Origin: Perca fluviatilis
Lineage: Eukaryota; Chordata; Actinopteri; Perciformes; Percidae
Assembly (NCBI RefSeq): GCF_010015445.1
Contig: NC_053123.1
Coordinates: 9,441,434-9,505,433, forward strand
Reading direction: 5' to 3'
Length of the DNA: 64,000 nucleotides
Made by a program: the position numbers and the translations under genes. Below the pieces are notes generated by a model, which saw nothing but the letters and a program-made list of their open reading frames with translations, searched no databases and had not been told where the DNA came from. Below are positions 12,991 through 25,960 of this stretch, piece after piece; the first letter of the stretch is position 1, and every line of letters starts with the position of its first letter.

Positions 12991-14022
12991 GCCAGTACCT
13001 GATGTTTTACTAACCCTAAGTTCCGTTACTATGTTTCAACAGCATGATGCCTCTCCTTGCAACAAATGAGGCAATGCAATCACTACTGTAGGAGGAAAAA
13101 ACATGGTTCGCATCTATATTTAGGCATCTATGTAATGTGTCTAAAAGTTTGATTTTGATTTATCATAAACCTAAACTGTGTTGTACCATCTGGGTCCCAA
13201 GGTGTTCTCTTCCCTCCTCTCTGTGTAGCTTTCTAATAACATTGTGTTTCAGCTTAGTGCTGGGATGCTTGTCTGGATGCATGGCTCTCCTGCTGGTATA
13301 TTCACTGTGATGTTAATTCAAACATGCAAGCAGCTGCTAAATGCCCACAGCTGGTAACTGAACATCCACTGTCACACCGAATGCTGTTCCACTCTTTTAC
13401 TCTGTCTGTATATAAAGTATCTTCATCTCCCCTCTCCTCCCCCCAAACTTTCTCTTTTTGCCCTTATGCCCTAAGGACATTGTCGCATCACATCACTCTA
13501 CCTTTTGCTCTTCTCTCATGTGCTCAGGACTTCTGCCTGCCTGTAAGGTGTGTCTGTATGTGTGCATTCAAATATTCCAAGATTTCTATCGCAATGCATG
13601 TTCAGTATGTTTTACAAGCTTCATAGTAAAACAGTTGGTTAAGATTACACTTGATACTTGTGCAAACGCGCATTACTGAGAGAAGAGGAGAGGAAAAGAG
13701 GAGGATAGAAAATTGACCCAGCATGATGTTAAATGATTGATTGAGGCAGAGTACAAAGACAAGGTCTAAATCATTAGTGAAACCATTATCGTTGACTCCA
13801 GCTTCTCTGTCATATAAATCACTTCTTAACTTATTGCTTTACTCCACACTTATTGTGTGAGCCACATAAACGTGAAACTGCCTACGTGCCTATCCGCTTG
13901 TTGTGCGTTTTAACTTTATATGAGTTTTTTGAGGGCCCAAAAAATGCTCGCACCTCTGTGTGTATTTGTATTTGTCTCATGTTTATGCAAGTGTATGTGA
14001 TCCTTATATGTACTATATTGTC

Positions 14023-14026
<4 letters not shown>

Positions 14027-14097
<71 letters not shown>
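14027..14097. repeat. (TG)n microsatellite
   Basis: About 35 units. Confidence 0.98.
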
Positions 14098-14102
<5 letters not shown>

Positions 14103-14129
14103 CTCATATCAATATTAAAGACAGCATCT

Positions 14130-14760
14130 GACATGGGTGTGATATGAGGTAAAGGAAGAGTGGAGAGGGTGGAGAACGAGAAGAGGATGAGAATAAGAGA
14201 CAGACATATAGAAAGGGGATTTAAGTGATGGATAGACAGAGGCTGGAGGATAAAAGAGGATGAAGACAGATATAGGCTGAGGAAAGGAAAGTCTATAAAT
14301 GATAAAGAGAGAAGAGACAAGGGGAGAAGGAGGGAGATGAGAAAATAAGAGAGGAAGAGAGACAGAGAGTGTGGCATTTGGATCTCTGCCTGTGTTTTCT
14401 CATATGCGATGCTGAATAACGATTTGGCCTATAAAAGATTGGCACGCTGCGGAAGGATGAAGGTGAGGAGATGCGAAGGAGGGAAGGGAAGGAAATAGGG
14501 GGAGACATTAGATGGAAGGAGAGGTTGAATAAGAGGACGGCAGGAGGAGAGGAGAGGTGATAAAGAAAGAGGCATGCAGGGAGGCGGAGGGAAAAGGAGG
14601 TGGGACAGAGGAAGGCACAAGAGCAGATGAAAGATGATAGATGGGGTCCATTGGGCAGTGGTGAGGGGGCGGGAGAGGTGAGGAAGGGTGAGATGAATGT
14701 AGGGGAGAGGAGAGGGAGGGAGAGAGAGAGAGAGAGAGGTAGCTGTCAGGATGATTTGAG
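14130..14760. repeat. Long purine-rich tract
   Basis: Over about 600 bases the + strand is dominated by A and G (GAAGAG, GGAGAGG, GAGAGA words), broken by a 100-bp mixed part near 14370-14450. It is polypyrimidine on the nrp2 sense strand. Low complexity; open frames in it are not genes. Confidence 0.85.
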
Positions 14761-14803
14761 CCTTCCCTCAACGGACCCTGACACTGCACTTTTCTCTAAG
14801 CAG

Positions 14804-14908
<105 letters not shown>

Positions 14909-15226
14909 CTTTCCAAACACTCCAAATAGAGATCTTGCTTTCTCAGACAGGGCAGTGCAGTGAGCTAAGAGGAAAATGTGAAGCGCACAACAAACCGCTG
15001 TTGCAAAAGGCTGCATACTGCACACTTTAAAAAATGATTTTGTAGCAGTTCTTTGACCTCAACTATGTTGCCAGTTGCCACATGGACAAGATGATTTTGC
15101 ATCATAAATATTCATCATTTAAAAGTGGGGCTTTTCTCTCCAATACATTCTTGAACAACTCCAAGAGGAGTTGTTGCTGTGTAGAGACCTGAGTTTGAAA
15201 TGTTGATGACTGCTATTTGCAAGGTT

Positions 15227-15392
15227 AAAGCAATAGTTTGACATTTTTGGTAATACACTTATTTGCTTTCCTGCCAAGAGTTAGAGGAGAAGATCGATAC
15301 CATGACAGTGGTATCAATCTTCTCATCTAACTCTTGGAAAAAAAAAAAAAATGCAAATAAATGTATTTCCCAAAATGTCAAACTATTCCTTC
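15227..15392. mobile_element. Foldback (palindromic) element
   Basis: The left arm ATAGTTTGACATTTTTGGTA (15233) pairs with ATGTCAAACTAT (ends 15386). The inner arms CCAAGAGTTAGAGGAGAAGA (15273) and TCTTCTCATCTAACTCTTGG (ends 15337) also pair, around a loop of a few bases. This matches a known short teleost foldback/MITE family. A poly(A) run interrupts the right arm. Confidence 0.8.
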
Positions 15393-15769
15393 AAGTTGCT
15401 GACTAAGCCTCATGCTTACAGTGATAGAGTGGAAGTGAGGGTTGAAAATAACTGCAGAAAGAGTTGTTGAAGTGAGAGACTTTACAGTGGAAACACTATA
15501 CACTCTCTGACGTAGTTCTCCTCAGAGCACACTGAGTAGAGGCTAAGATGTGTTAACTAAAAAAAGTCACATAAGGCTTTTTCAGATTAAATAAAAGACA
15601 TTTCTTTGACAGTTGCACACCTGAGAACTTTCATCAACTGAAACGGCACAGACAGACATAGTCTCCTCTGTTTGTGTACCAGTCTTTCTAACTATGTCTC
15701 CTAAAAAATATGTTCCCATACAACTAAACAGCATTTGAGGGAACACATCCTGTTTTAACACATCCTCAT

Positions 15770-16195
15770 ACCAGCGACAGTCAGTTTAAACACGTGGTAA
15801 ATGTGAATTAAAACAACTTGGTTAGGTTTAGGAAAATATCTTGGTTTGGGTTCAAATAAGTAGCCTAAGTTTGTTACGTATCTTAAGTTACATATGTAAG
15901 GTTAAGGTTACATAGGCGTGAACTAAATTAAGTAGGTAAATCATGTACATAAATTAAAATTACTTTTAACAGCAGTCTCCTGGGTGAAGGTCCCTGTGTT
16001 TGTTTGACCCATCCATTCACCCCAACCTCCTCCCTACGCAGACTTTGATTAGAAGTCGATACGATAAAAAGAGATACGATAAAAAAAAAAAAATCCTAAT
16101 CCGGGACACATTTCCCTCGAAACGTAACTGAGAATGCAGTTTAGCTGTATGAGAAAGTCATTTTTAGGAAACAGGGCTGGTCCTTCTTGTACATT
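15770..16195 (+). repeat. Dispersed repeat family A, copy at 16 kb
   Basis: Contains TTTGACCCATCCATTCACCCC, CAACCTCCTCC and TACGCAGACTTTGA, matching 54090-54150. Also contains GTTAGGTTTAGGAAAATATC and CAGTTTAGCTGTATGAGAAA, familiar words of this teleost family. Non-coding. Confidence 0.6.
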
Positions 16196-16806
16196 TTGAT
16201 CTACTCAGCCCTGAAACACACAAACAGTACAGATGCAGCTGTTGGGTGATAACCGAAACCTGCCACCAGTGATGGACTAATGTGGTAACATAGTGCCTGT
16301 CATGTGAAGGGAAATGGTAAGTCATGGTGAGTCATGATTGGCCATGGCTATACTGATCTTAGCGGGGGTACAAGTGTTCTTTTCATCTCCCTCATTTCCT
16401 CCAGCTGTCTCACGTGGCACTTAAATTGCTACTGTATATGAATCTCAATGAAAACATCTCTATCTGTCCGACCAACTCTCCATCGATTTTGCCTGCAGTG
16501 CCAGCCGAGTGCTTGACAAAATGTGATGCCTTATAGATTACAGATTACCACCTTAAATTGCAATCAGGACCATAATAGATTAGATTGCTTCAACGTAGTG
16601 AGATAATAAAACAAGCCTTGTCTGACCGGAGCATGCAGATTCAAAACAGCGTTTGTGCAAGTGTGTGTTAATAAATGTTTTCGTGAGGCACAGATGATGA
16701 CTTTTTATGATAAACAGATACACGGAGGAACCATATTGCCTGTTCATAATGTAGTTTTTGTCTATAAACACAGATGACTGCCTTATCTCAACAAGAAAAG
16801 TGCTGA

Positions 16807-16834
16807 GTGTGTGTGTGTGTGTGTGTGTGTGTGT
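16807..16834. repeat. (TG)n microsatellite
   Basis: About 14 units. Confidence 0.95.
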
Positions 16835-17154
16835 TCTCCTCTCAGTAAACTGAGAATTAACAGCAGTTTGGATAATGTTCTTATGACCTTATTCAATGAA
16901 TCTGATAATTTGAGAATTTTTTTTAAATACAAAGTAAGAGACAGAGAGAAAAAGAGTGGCAAATGAGACGTTTGACATCCAGAAACGGAGACAGAGACAT
17001 GACAAAGACACTGGTATGTGTGTCAGGGTTGTTGCTGACAATCACTGGGTGACCACATACGTCTACCCCCCACAGACTTACACACACACCCTCTGCTTCG
17101 ACTCCTTGGTCTCTTTGCCCTCTGAACCTAACAGCTCAATTTCAGCCTACCCCT

Positions 17155-17229
17155 GCACACACACACATACACACACATAGACACAAACACACAGACACAC
17201 ACACACACACACACAAACAGACACACACT
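17155..17229. repeat. Imperfect (CA)n tract
   Basis: CA units broken by CATA, CAGA and CAAA. Confidence 0.9.
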
Positions 17230-17529
17230 CCAGGCGCTGGGCCCGTGTAGACTTAAATAGCTCTGCGCTGTAGGACAGCCTATTTCGACTTGAGATGTTA
17301 CCACCAACACTGCAAATATCTCACTCTTACTTGCATGTTTTAACAATTACTTCTCGAATAGTGTAACTTGAAACAAAGTGAAACCAAGAAAATGTTTAGA
17401 CACATACCAAAAGTCTAAGAACAACTACAAATACACACACACTTTATGTGTATAGCATAATAAATAAATCAGAGCCTGTTGTTTCTAGCAGTTCAAGCTG
17501 ATTTCCTCCTCCTGGGAAACTACTGGACT

Positions 17530-17672
17530 TTAAATGGATGTACGAAATTGAAAGAGAAAGAGGAAAGAGGAGCAGGGGGAGTGGAGGGGAGATGGGAAAA
17601 CAGAAAGATGGAGAGGAAAAGAGAGGGGTAGATAGAGAGAGAGAGAGAGAAAAAAAAAAAAAAAAAAAAAAA
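17530..17672. repeat. Purine tract ending in (GA)n(A)n
   Basis: GA-rich, closing with a (GA) run and about 23 A bases. Confidence 0.9.
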
Positions 17673-19127
17673 GCATATATTACTGTTAAACTGATTCTGT
17701 AGAGTAAAACTGAAAAATGACGAGGACAGGGAGACAGAGAAGTATGTTTTCCATTTCCACAGCACAGTGCGAAAGTAAAGCAAAACAGAGCGGAGTACAG
17801 CGGGCCTTTTCAACCTTTCAACAAACAGCCAGCCGGTGAAATATTGATGCTCCAATTCCAACAAAGAAATGTCTGAATGATTTTGGTACATCTGAGTGGG
17901 GAAATTCACCTATCTATAATTGATACAGCAGAAATGTTAATAACTGGAGGGGAAAGACCGGAACAGAGAAATAACTGGAGAGGGGGGAAAAGTGTAAGTG
18001 TGTGTGTGCTCGCGTGTGTGTCTCTGCCCTCTTGCCTGTGTCAGTGGGTTTGTGGCCCTCTAGTTCCCATTAGATTGCTGAGAGCCAGTGGTCTCTCCTC
18101 TACTGTGTGTCATGATGGTACCACGAAGATGAGGGAAGGCCAGTAGTTTTATTTACGGTAAGGCAAATGACAGACATCTTCACAAGTTATCTGTGGGTAG
18201 GGGATTTATTTTTTGATAACATTTCCAAAAATTTCTTTCAGCTTTTAAAATGTGCTTAGCCCAGTGAGACATTGTACTATAAGTAAATTTGGCTCTTCCA
18301 ATAAAGATGACTTCACTTAACTTAAATTACTGGGAAAAAATAGCATGATTCTTAAATGTTTAAATTTTTTTGCTCCATGCCCCTTCTTATCCCGTTTGTT
18401 GTCTCTTTTTTTTCATAATACTCTTTAATGTACCTTGTAAACTATACAAATTGATTTTACTATTATTAAGATTTTTGTTATTTAAACGTCTTGCTTGTCT
18501 ATCGCTCTTTCAGTAAGCGTACATGTGATTCACTGCTTAACCAGTCTCATACCTCTCTGCCAGCATTTTAACACGTTTTCCCAGCATGCCTGTTTGTTTT
18601 TCTTGATCTCTGTGTGCCGAATTTTCATTTCATGCTGCAGACCTGCCTGCCTCTCTTCCAGTCTTACCGTGCAACCAAAGCCAAACAGCCCAAAACAATG
18701 ATGGACACCAAATCCTCTAATTTGTGTTAAATCTTCCGATGTGTGAAAACCATCCTGGAACAGTACATGTGTTGTAATTAGACTTTGATAATTAGAGACA
18801 GGGGACTGAGGGAGGTCCCAAAGTGAATATTATGGGATGGCTGAAGCCAGAGAAACAGAAGGAGAGTGGGCTGAAGTTCACCAAATACATCAACACCAAA
18901 TACACCAACTCTCACACAGAGACAGGCTGGTGGAGTCAGAAACTCCAAAGAGACAGTAAGAGAAAAGTGTTTAGTTATTGTAGTCAAAACTCTCCTAGTG
19001 TCCAATCCTTCCTTAGTTGCAATCTAACCTCTCAAGTTATCTCAATCTTCCCATTTCTTAACTTACTCTATTTAACTTTTTTCCTACAAATCCCTTTGTT
19101 TGCCGCCCATCCCATGACTTTAAAATC

Positions 19128-19285
19128 CATCCATCCATCCATCCATCCATCCATCCACCCAATCCAATATATCCATCCATCCATCCATCCATCCATCCAT
19201 CCATCCATGCATCCATCCATCCATCCATCCATCCATCCACCTAATCCAATCCAAGCCAATCCAATATATCCATCCATCCATCCAT
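19128..19285. repeat. (ATCC)n array beside the exon 2 splice donor
   Basis: Roughly 30 CATC/ATCC units in three blocks separated by CCAATCCAATATAT-type spacers. The nearest unit lies about 12 bases from the exon 2 end at 19297. Confidence 0.97.
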
Positions 19286-19296
19286 CATATCTTTAC

Positions 19297-19477
19297 CTGC
19301 AGTCCAGTTTCTCGATCTCAAAGTGTGGGTTGAAGTTAAGGACGATGCGTTGTGAGGGCTCGGGGGCTGTGATGACCCAGCGACAGTTCTGGTGAGGTGG
19401 GTACTCCAGTGGGTAGCCGGGGGTGGTGATGTAGCCGGCATCGCTGGCATCTAAATAGCCACCGCATGGCTCAGAAG
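19297..19477 (-). CDS. nrp2: nrp2 exon 2: N-terminal half of CUB domain a1
   Basis: This 181-nt exon encodes residues 27-85 of the assembled protein and is read on the minus strand. The acceptor is CCCATCCAG (19478-19486) and the donor is GTAAAG (19291-19296). The translation starts [20 protein letters not shown] and contains [20 protein letters not shown] and [13 protein letters not shown]. This is the typical neuropilin CUB1 N-terminal half with three of its four disulphide cysteines (Cys30, Cys57, Cys85). In the family, CUB a1 forms part of the semaphorin-binding ectodomain. The sequence is closer to NRP2 ([20 protein letters not shown]) than to NRP1. The exon ends in AG of a split codon (phase 2) completed by G of exon 3 to give Arg. 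A (GATG/ATCC)n tandem array starts only about a dozen bases into the following intron. Confidence 0.95.
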
Positions 19478-19963
19478 CTGGATGGGGAGAGAGAGATAGA
19501 AAGGGAAATCATCATACATGCAAGTTAGGTCGAGTGGCTGCAGGAACATGTTTATTTTCTGTGGCTTTGATCCACTAAATCATGTTGTGTAATATATGGA
19601 AATATGCCTGTACATGTAAAAAAAATGCTTTGATAAAATCATTGAGTATATGTAATATTTTCCCATAGGTTAATACATTAGTTCACACATTGAACAAAGG
19701 TAATTGATTACTGTTTCCCAAAGTTATAAAATAGCTAAGCGAAAAGAATGAGAGAATATGAAGGGAGACTTTTGAGGGAACTATAGGAGGAAAGCTGAAT
19801 GAATAAGTTCATGTTCAATAACCTCCAATAACAATATGCAACTACAACAACGTCCATCACAGCAGCGGATGGAAGTGTAGAGTACCATCAAGGTCGATGT
19901 TGTTTGCTTATCATGACTGACTCATTCAAATGATTATTTTTTTATTATTGCATATTTTTATAT

Positions 19964-19969
<6 letters not shown>

Positions 19970-20028
<59 letters not shown>
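19970..20028. repeat. (TA)n microsatellite
   Basis: About 29 TA units; self-complementary. Confidence 0.97.
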
Positions 20029-20030
<2 letters not shown>

Positions 20031-22149
20031 ATATTATAAGCATGATTTCACACTGGGGAAAGGGTTGAAAACTGATAAAATGCAGATAAGAGTTGTGATT
20101 GCAGAGACAGGATATGAGACACAAAGACGTGTGTGTCTATGTGTCTATGTGTCAAAGTGCAACTCAGCATCACAACATACAAAGACTCTCATTCTGACCC
20201 ATGAAGACCGACACACTGACACACACACAGTGAAGGAGCCCTCCAGATGCCACAGTTACTGTCACAGAGCGGATCCACTTGTCAGCAGTCATACGTCTGC
20301 ATCGTGTCATAAACAATGCCACTCATTCACTGCCGCAAATGTACCCTGACACAGATGGGGTAACTCATATATCTATGACACCCGACGGCATAACACACAC
20401 AACTCTACTGTTTTACATCTATGGCATCTATTGTACACCATGCTGCCTGCCCTGTTTTGATGGACTGTGCAGACTTTCTACATGAGCTGAACTTCTTCAT
20501 TGTTTAACATCTGCAAAACTTAAGTTAAACCATCATGGTGGATATACTGAGTACCCTCTTTGTTAAGTCCAAGCACTTCCAATATAATGACACAGTATGA
20601 GCCACCATCTGCCACAAGAGACTCAAAAACCAAGGTTGATTGTTAATTTAACATCCACCAAATAACACTGCACCAATCTAATGTAAGTATAAAATATAAA
20701 GTATTGATATTATGACTTTTGGTGCTTGCAGACAAAGGACTTAATTTAAACATATCGTAAGTGTAGTCTTGGTTCGTTGGGCTTTGTGTTTGTTATATCA
20801 TTTGACCATTACTTTGAAAGAACTACTTTACCCAAGGAATTATTTCTGCACAAAACTGTGATTACACTGTTCATTTGGACCCAAGCAGATGAATTTCAAT
20901 AAATATTTCAGGCAAAATACAGGCCACGATGGACGAGGTTATGCTAATAAAAAAACAGCATCTGTGAATGTCGGCTGCTCGCTTGGAAGAATTTGGCCGG
21001 TTAGCAACCCCTTAGATAATTTCCTGTTTATGATAGAAAAAACAAACTCACAATCAAACTCCTGATGGTCTATTTTATTGTTTTAATCAGGGCTACATGT
21101 CCCTGAAGAAACCTGCGTCATTAAAAAACAAAAGAAAAACAAAGAAAAATCTGTAAATTTGTGTGAAGAAGTTGTGTTACTTCTTGGTCTGTGGAACCGT
21201 CTAGTCCGCTGTGCTGTGACGTTATTTATTGCCACTGTGCTGAGTGCAGTGACATAGCCAAGTCAAACTACTCAGCAGAACACAACATATTTTAACACTA
21301 TAAATAGACTGGCTACTGTAAACCTACTCTGAGAGAAGTCACACATGCAAACATTAACACACACACACACACGCACAGCATAAACACTTTCTCAGACACT
21401 ACCATCGAAACAAATTCAAATGGAAAGGGAAAAACAAATATGCAGCATCAAAAATCTCACTATTTTGTTTTAAATCATGGCAGCACATGTGCATGCACAT
21501 GGACTGACACATATACACTTCAGTGTCAGCAAAGGAGGATAAAAGTGGAGGTCAGATCTCAGCACACAGTACACAAAGTGATGGACATTTTGGCATCTAT
21601 ATCTGGTGTCTACCTCACACCGCCTGCAAGCAATTAATGATCACCCGTCTCTATCTCTCTCCATCTCTCTGCCTCTGTCTGTCTCTCCCTCCGCCGTCAT
21701 GCTGTGAGCCAACAAGTCATGTCTATCTCCTCTCCTATCTGTTTCCAATCTCCCTGGTGACATACAGTAATACAGGAGTAGAGTTACAAGGCCTATGTAA
21801 CCCAGACAGATGCATTTCATCTCAGCACCACCTGGATTAGTGTTTAACCACTCTGGAATCTCACAGCAGCATCAGCCAAACACCACTTTTAGCACACGGC
21901 GTAGCTAACTGTCTCTAACGAAAAAAATCTGAGATATGCTGAGGGCAAGCATGGGGGAAACATCTAGGGTTGTTAGAAAAATGTAACTGATTAATAACCC
22001 ATTGCTTGGGACTCATAATGCATACTTAGTTGCTATTAGTTAGTTAGTTGGTTAGTTGGGATCGGTCTTAAAATGAGAAGAGTATACATGTGTTTTCATT
22101 AGCTTCAGTCCCTGGATGAAACTCTGAAAGAGACAGTGATGGTTCATTC

Positions 22150-22393
22150 TTTTTTTAAAGAGGACTACTTTACTTTTTACCACCCTCCACCTTGCCCCGC
22201 CCTCTGTCCTCCTTAATAGCTACAGACAGAGAAATGGCACATACTATGGAAAGCTCATTGTGGGACTGGCTCTAGTGGCTGTAATTCTGCACCAAGGCTG
22301 AATTTCGGGAAAGAGACTTCAGATATAGTATTAGGGGACCACTGAGGCCTATATAAAAGCATCCAAAGAGCACCATGTCATGGGACCTTTAAA
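22150..22393 (-). mobile_element. TTAA-ended repeat with GGGACCTTTAA terminus
   Basis: The right end reads CATGGGACCTTTAA, the inverse of the TTAAAGGTCCCAT end of the elements at 35.4 and 42.6 kb. The internal part (GGGACTGGCTCTAGTGGCTG, AAAGCATCCAAAGAGCACCA) is a different, familiar teleost repeat. The left boundary is uncertain. Confidence 0.45.
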
Positions 22394-22979
22394 CCTACTT
22401 CCGGCCTCCTTAACCAGCCAGTGGATACACAATGGGGGGGTAGACACAATAACACGAACACCTGTACAATCTAAGTCAGTCGAGTACAATAAAACATACC
22501 TTTATGAAGCTTGTTTTAAGAATTTGCTGAAGATTCACACATGTATCTAAATTATTCTCACATTTCCTGTTGATAAAATGTGGTAGCATGTCTTTAGCAT
22601 GCTTCACTGTGTTTGTTTATGCAATTTTTTACATTTTTACTCAAACTAACTGCCCTCTCCTCTCTGCTCCTCTCCTATCTTCACCTCTGGCGTGCAGCCG
22701 ATGAAGACAGCACCTCCAAGTGTCTGATGAATACGGCTGGTGTGATAGAGAGGCAGACACTGTGTGTGCGTGTGAAGTTTTGTGTCTGCTCTGCTTCAAG
22801 GGTCTATCAATCTCCCCACACACACACACAAAGTCAGTCAACGATTATCACATCTAACAGGGCAGAAAGTGACACACACATTGAGGTAATGAGGGCATAA
22901 ACGACATCACATCCTCTTGCAAGTGCCACTAAATATATTTAAAGTAAATATCGATATTCTTTGTTTTTTGGTTCGATGC

Positions 22980-23032
22980 ACACACACAAATATATGTATA
23001 TATATATATATATATATATACATATATATGTG

Positions 23033-23068
<36 letters not shown>

Positions 23069-23070
23069 TG

Positions 23071-23132
<62 letters not shown>
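22980..23132. repeat. Compound (CA)/(TA)/(CATATA) tract
   Basis: CA, then TA runs broken by CATATATATGTGTGTATATA units, then CA. Largely palindromic. Confidence 0.95.
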
Positions 23133-23398
23133 TTACCACAGTACCGGTGTACTAGAGAAGGAGTGAAACATTTTTCATTTAGGATGGACAGCTAACTGCC
23201 TTTATGTCTGCCTATACTATAAAATACAGCTTCCAAAGGTAAATCTATAACAATGCTGATTAGTATTCCACACTACAGCACCCTGACCTGCATGCTGGGA
23301 AGAAAGTGTAATGTCTGTGTGCATGTGTCAGAACAGAGGAGATGCTGAGTTGGGAGAAAACCTGAATTCATGTCAAGAATTATCAAACAGTTAAAAGT

Positions 23399-23425
23399 GA
23401 CAGAGAGAGTGAGAGAGAGAGATAC

Positions 23426-23493
<68 letters not shown>
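23399..23493. repeat. (GA)n microsatellite
   Basis: About 40 GA units, imperfect on the left. Confidence 0.97.
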
Positions 23494-23495
<2 letters not shown>

Positions 23496-23982
23496 AGAAG
23501 CAAAAACTTGCAGTAAAGATGATACTGTAGGTGTTGAGAAAAAGAGGAAGACAGACAGAAAAGAAGAGCATTACAGTTGCTTTGAGTCTCACTGTAAAAC
23601 ATAATTTGCCCCATAGGACTTCATTTTAGAGATGCCACTGCATTCCCAGATCTCAGCTAATTGTTGGTGAGTACAAATGTTATCATAACCAATGATGAAA
23701 TGATGGCCAAACCTGCAGTAATAAGATTAAAACTGTAATTTAATGCTGGACTCTGCCCTAGTCTGTGGTGGGTCGGTACATAAAGTTTATAAGACAATAG
23801 CAACATACAATGAAAGGGAATATCCACACATCTCCATGTTCCCTGTCTCAGTTTGTTACAGAAGACACAAACACTTCCCTCCTCTTGACTACATATTCAC
23901 AAAAAACCAAAATGCACAAAAACAAACCGCTGAACATCACTTATCCTACCCTGGCTTAGAAATCACTGAATTCAGACCACAC

Positions 23983-23989
<7 letters not shown>

Positions 23990-24013
<24 letters not shown>

Positions 24014-24015
24014 CG
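23990..24015. repeat. (CA)n microsatellite
   Basis: About 12 units. Confidence 0.92.
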
Positions 24016-25223
24016 AAATAAGCAGCAGTAAACGGTGCTAAGCAGCCAAGCAGGAATATAAGACAGGTCACTGCATTATTTATGTCTCTCTGCCGCGTTT
24101 AGTATTGCATCCTGATAACACCTATTCAGCAACTTTTCCCCACATGTGCATACCTTAACACACACAGATGCACCCATACAGAAATGTGATAAAAACTTAC
24201 ATGCACAGCAACATGCGCACAGAGGGGGACACAAACTGTCGCACTAAGTCCCGAACATGTAGAAAAACACACACCTGCTTACACATGGAGCTGCTTTGCA
24301 AAATTGAACTTAATTCTTGTTTGTTGGCCCCAAATGCAAATGTTCTGACCTGGTTTCTAAGCTCTCTTATAGATTCATTTTCCCTTTGAGTAGGGAGTTT
24401 GATTTGACTCTAAAGAGACACTTTTCAGCTTGTTGCAATCGATTTGGGAGGCTGTGAGGACATTGCTATTGGACCATGTTCCGTATTTATTTCCATTGGC
24501 CAGAGCCAAAAATGAAAGTATTGGTGGTTTTAGTAAGTGTTTGTGTATGAAGGTGAGAAGCGGTGTCTCACCATGCTAACCAGAGAGCCAGAGAGCCAAT
24601 ACTCAAAACAGTACAGTGAGTCTCACGTCCTAATTTTTTTTGGAAACAGGACCCTGAATTTAACAATCAATATCTTCTGAGCATTTGCATCAATGACTGA
24701 GAAGGGGAAAATGCTAATTTCCCCATTGATTTCTATGCATTTGTTACTGTTTACAATGCATTTTCGGTAGGATGGCTTGGCACCAGCATCATAAACTACT
24801 CACAAAACCCTTCCGGCACTGTTACCTTAAACGGTAGAAATACAGATGCATTTGTAGCCAAAAGCTTTTGTGTGACTCTGGGAATATGAGAAACACTGAA
24901 AATAACAGGCTGAAATGTCTTCTTTGGATCAGAACCAAGGAGCTTTTAGTCATTGAAACCTGGGAAAGCTCAGGAATGGACAGACACAGAGAGAAAGAAA
25001 AGAAGAAAGAGGCGGATCAGGACGAAAGAGAGAACGAGAGCATAATGCCAGAACATCTGTCTCTCATCATCTGAAAAGAGAAAGTCAGCAGCTCAGGAAA
25101 GCTCACTGGACAGAAAAAAACAACTCTCGCACACACACAGACACACAAACAGGTGGGGTAGTGCTTTTCTCCAGGTGCCCTGCATTAAGCCACAGTGGAA
25201 AACTACAGAGAGAAAAGTGTGTG

Positions 25224-25345
<122 letters not shown>

Positions 25346-25809
25346 TGTAAAACAGAGAGAAAGATGGCGGAGGACTACAAAGGGTCTGAGAAACAAAAGG
25401 AGTGATGGGAAAATGGAGAGAAGAGAGACAGGGACTCATTGAAACAGAAGTTAGAGTATGTGATACAGAAAAGGAACTGACATGAAAACAGGCTTCTTAA
25501 CTCAGGAAAAAAGACACTGCCTGATCTATGGGGGCTTCAGTGAGTGGAGAGAGAATATGACAGTGGACAAAAGAAGATGTACAGAGAAAGATTTTAGATC
25601 AATAACAGTAAGTGGAAAGCTAACTGGAGGAGAACAGTGTGAGAAAGGGGACAACAAAGAACAGTGTAACAGGAAAAAGTTGATATATCGTCCAAGTATG
25701 ACAAGAGAAGAAGCACTGTAGGTTAAATGAATTGGTTTGGGACAAGTCATGCTCCCATGGCTGATCAGCCAAACTGGACTACTATCCTCGATGTCCACAT
25801 CTTTACTGT

Positions 25810-25960
25810 TTGTTTGTTTTGTTTGGATCCCCATTAGCTCCAGCATAGGCTAAAAAGCTATTCTTCCTGGGGTCCTGCAATCTGTCGTGGGACAATACAA
25901 TTTACGACATCACATTACACACACAGACATTACTTCACAAAATACAAATCATATTTAAAT
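25810..25960 (+). repeat. Dispersed teleost repeat fragment
   Basis: Contains GGATCCCCATTAGCTCCAGC and TATTCTTCCTGGGGTCC, words I recognise from an abundant fish interspersed repeat. Class not assigned. Confidence 0.45.

Noticed and set aside
13916..14789. Ser/Leu/Pro-rich minus-strand open frames
   Set aside because: They arise from the purine/pyrimidine tract and have no domain or splice context.
19128..19285. (ATCC)n array as the tail of another Rex3 copy
   Set aside because: No LINE coding sequence adjoins it on either side; it is better read as a simple tandem array.
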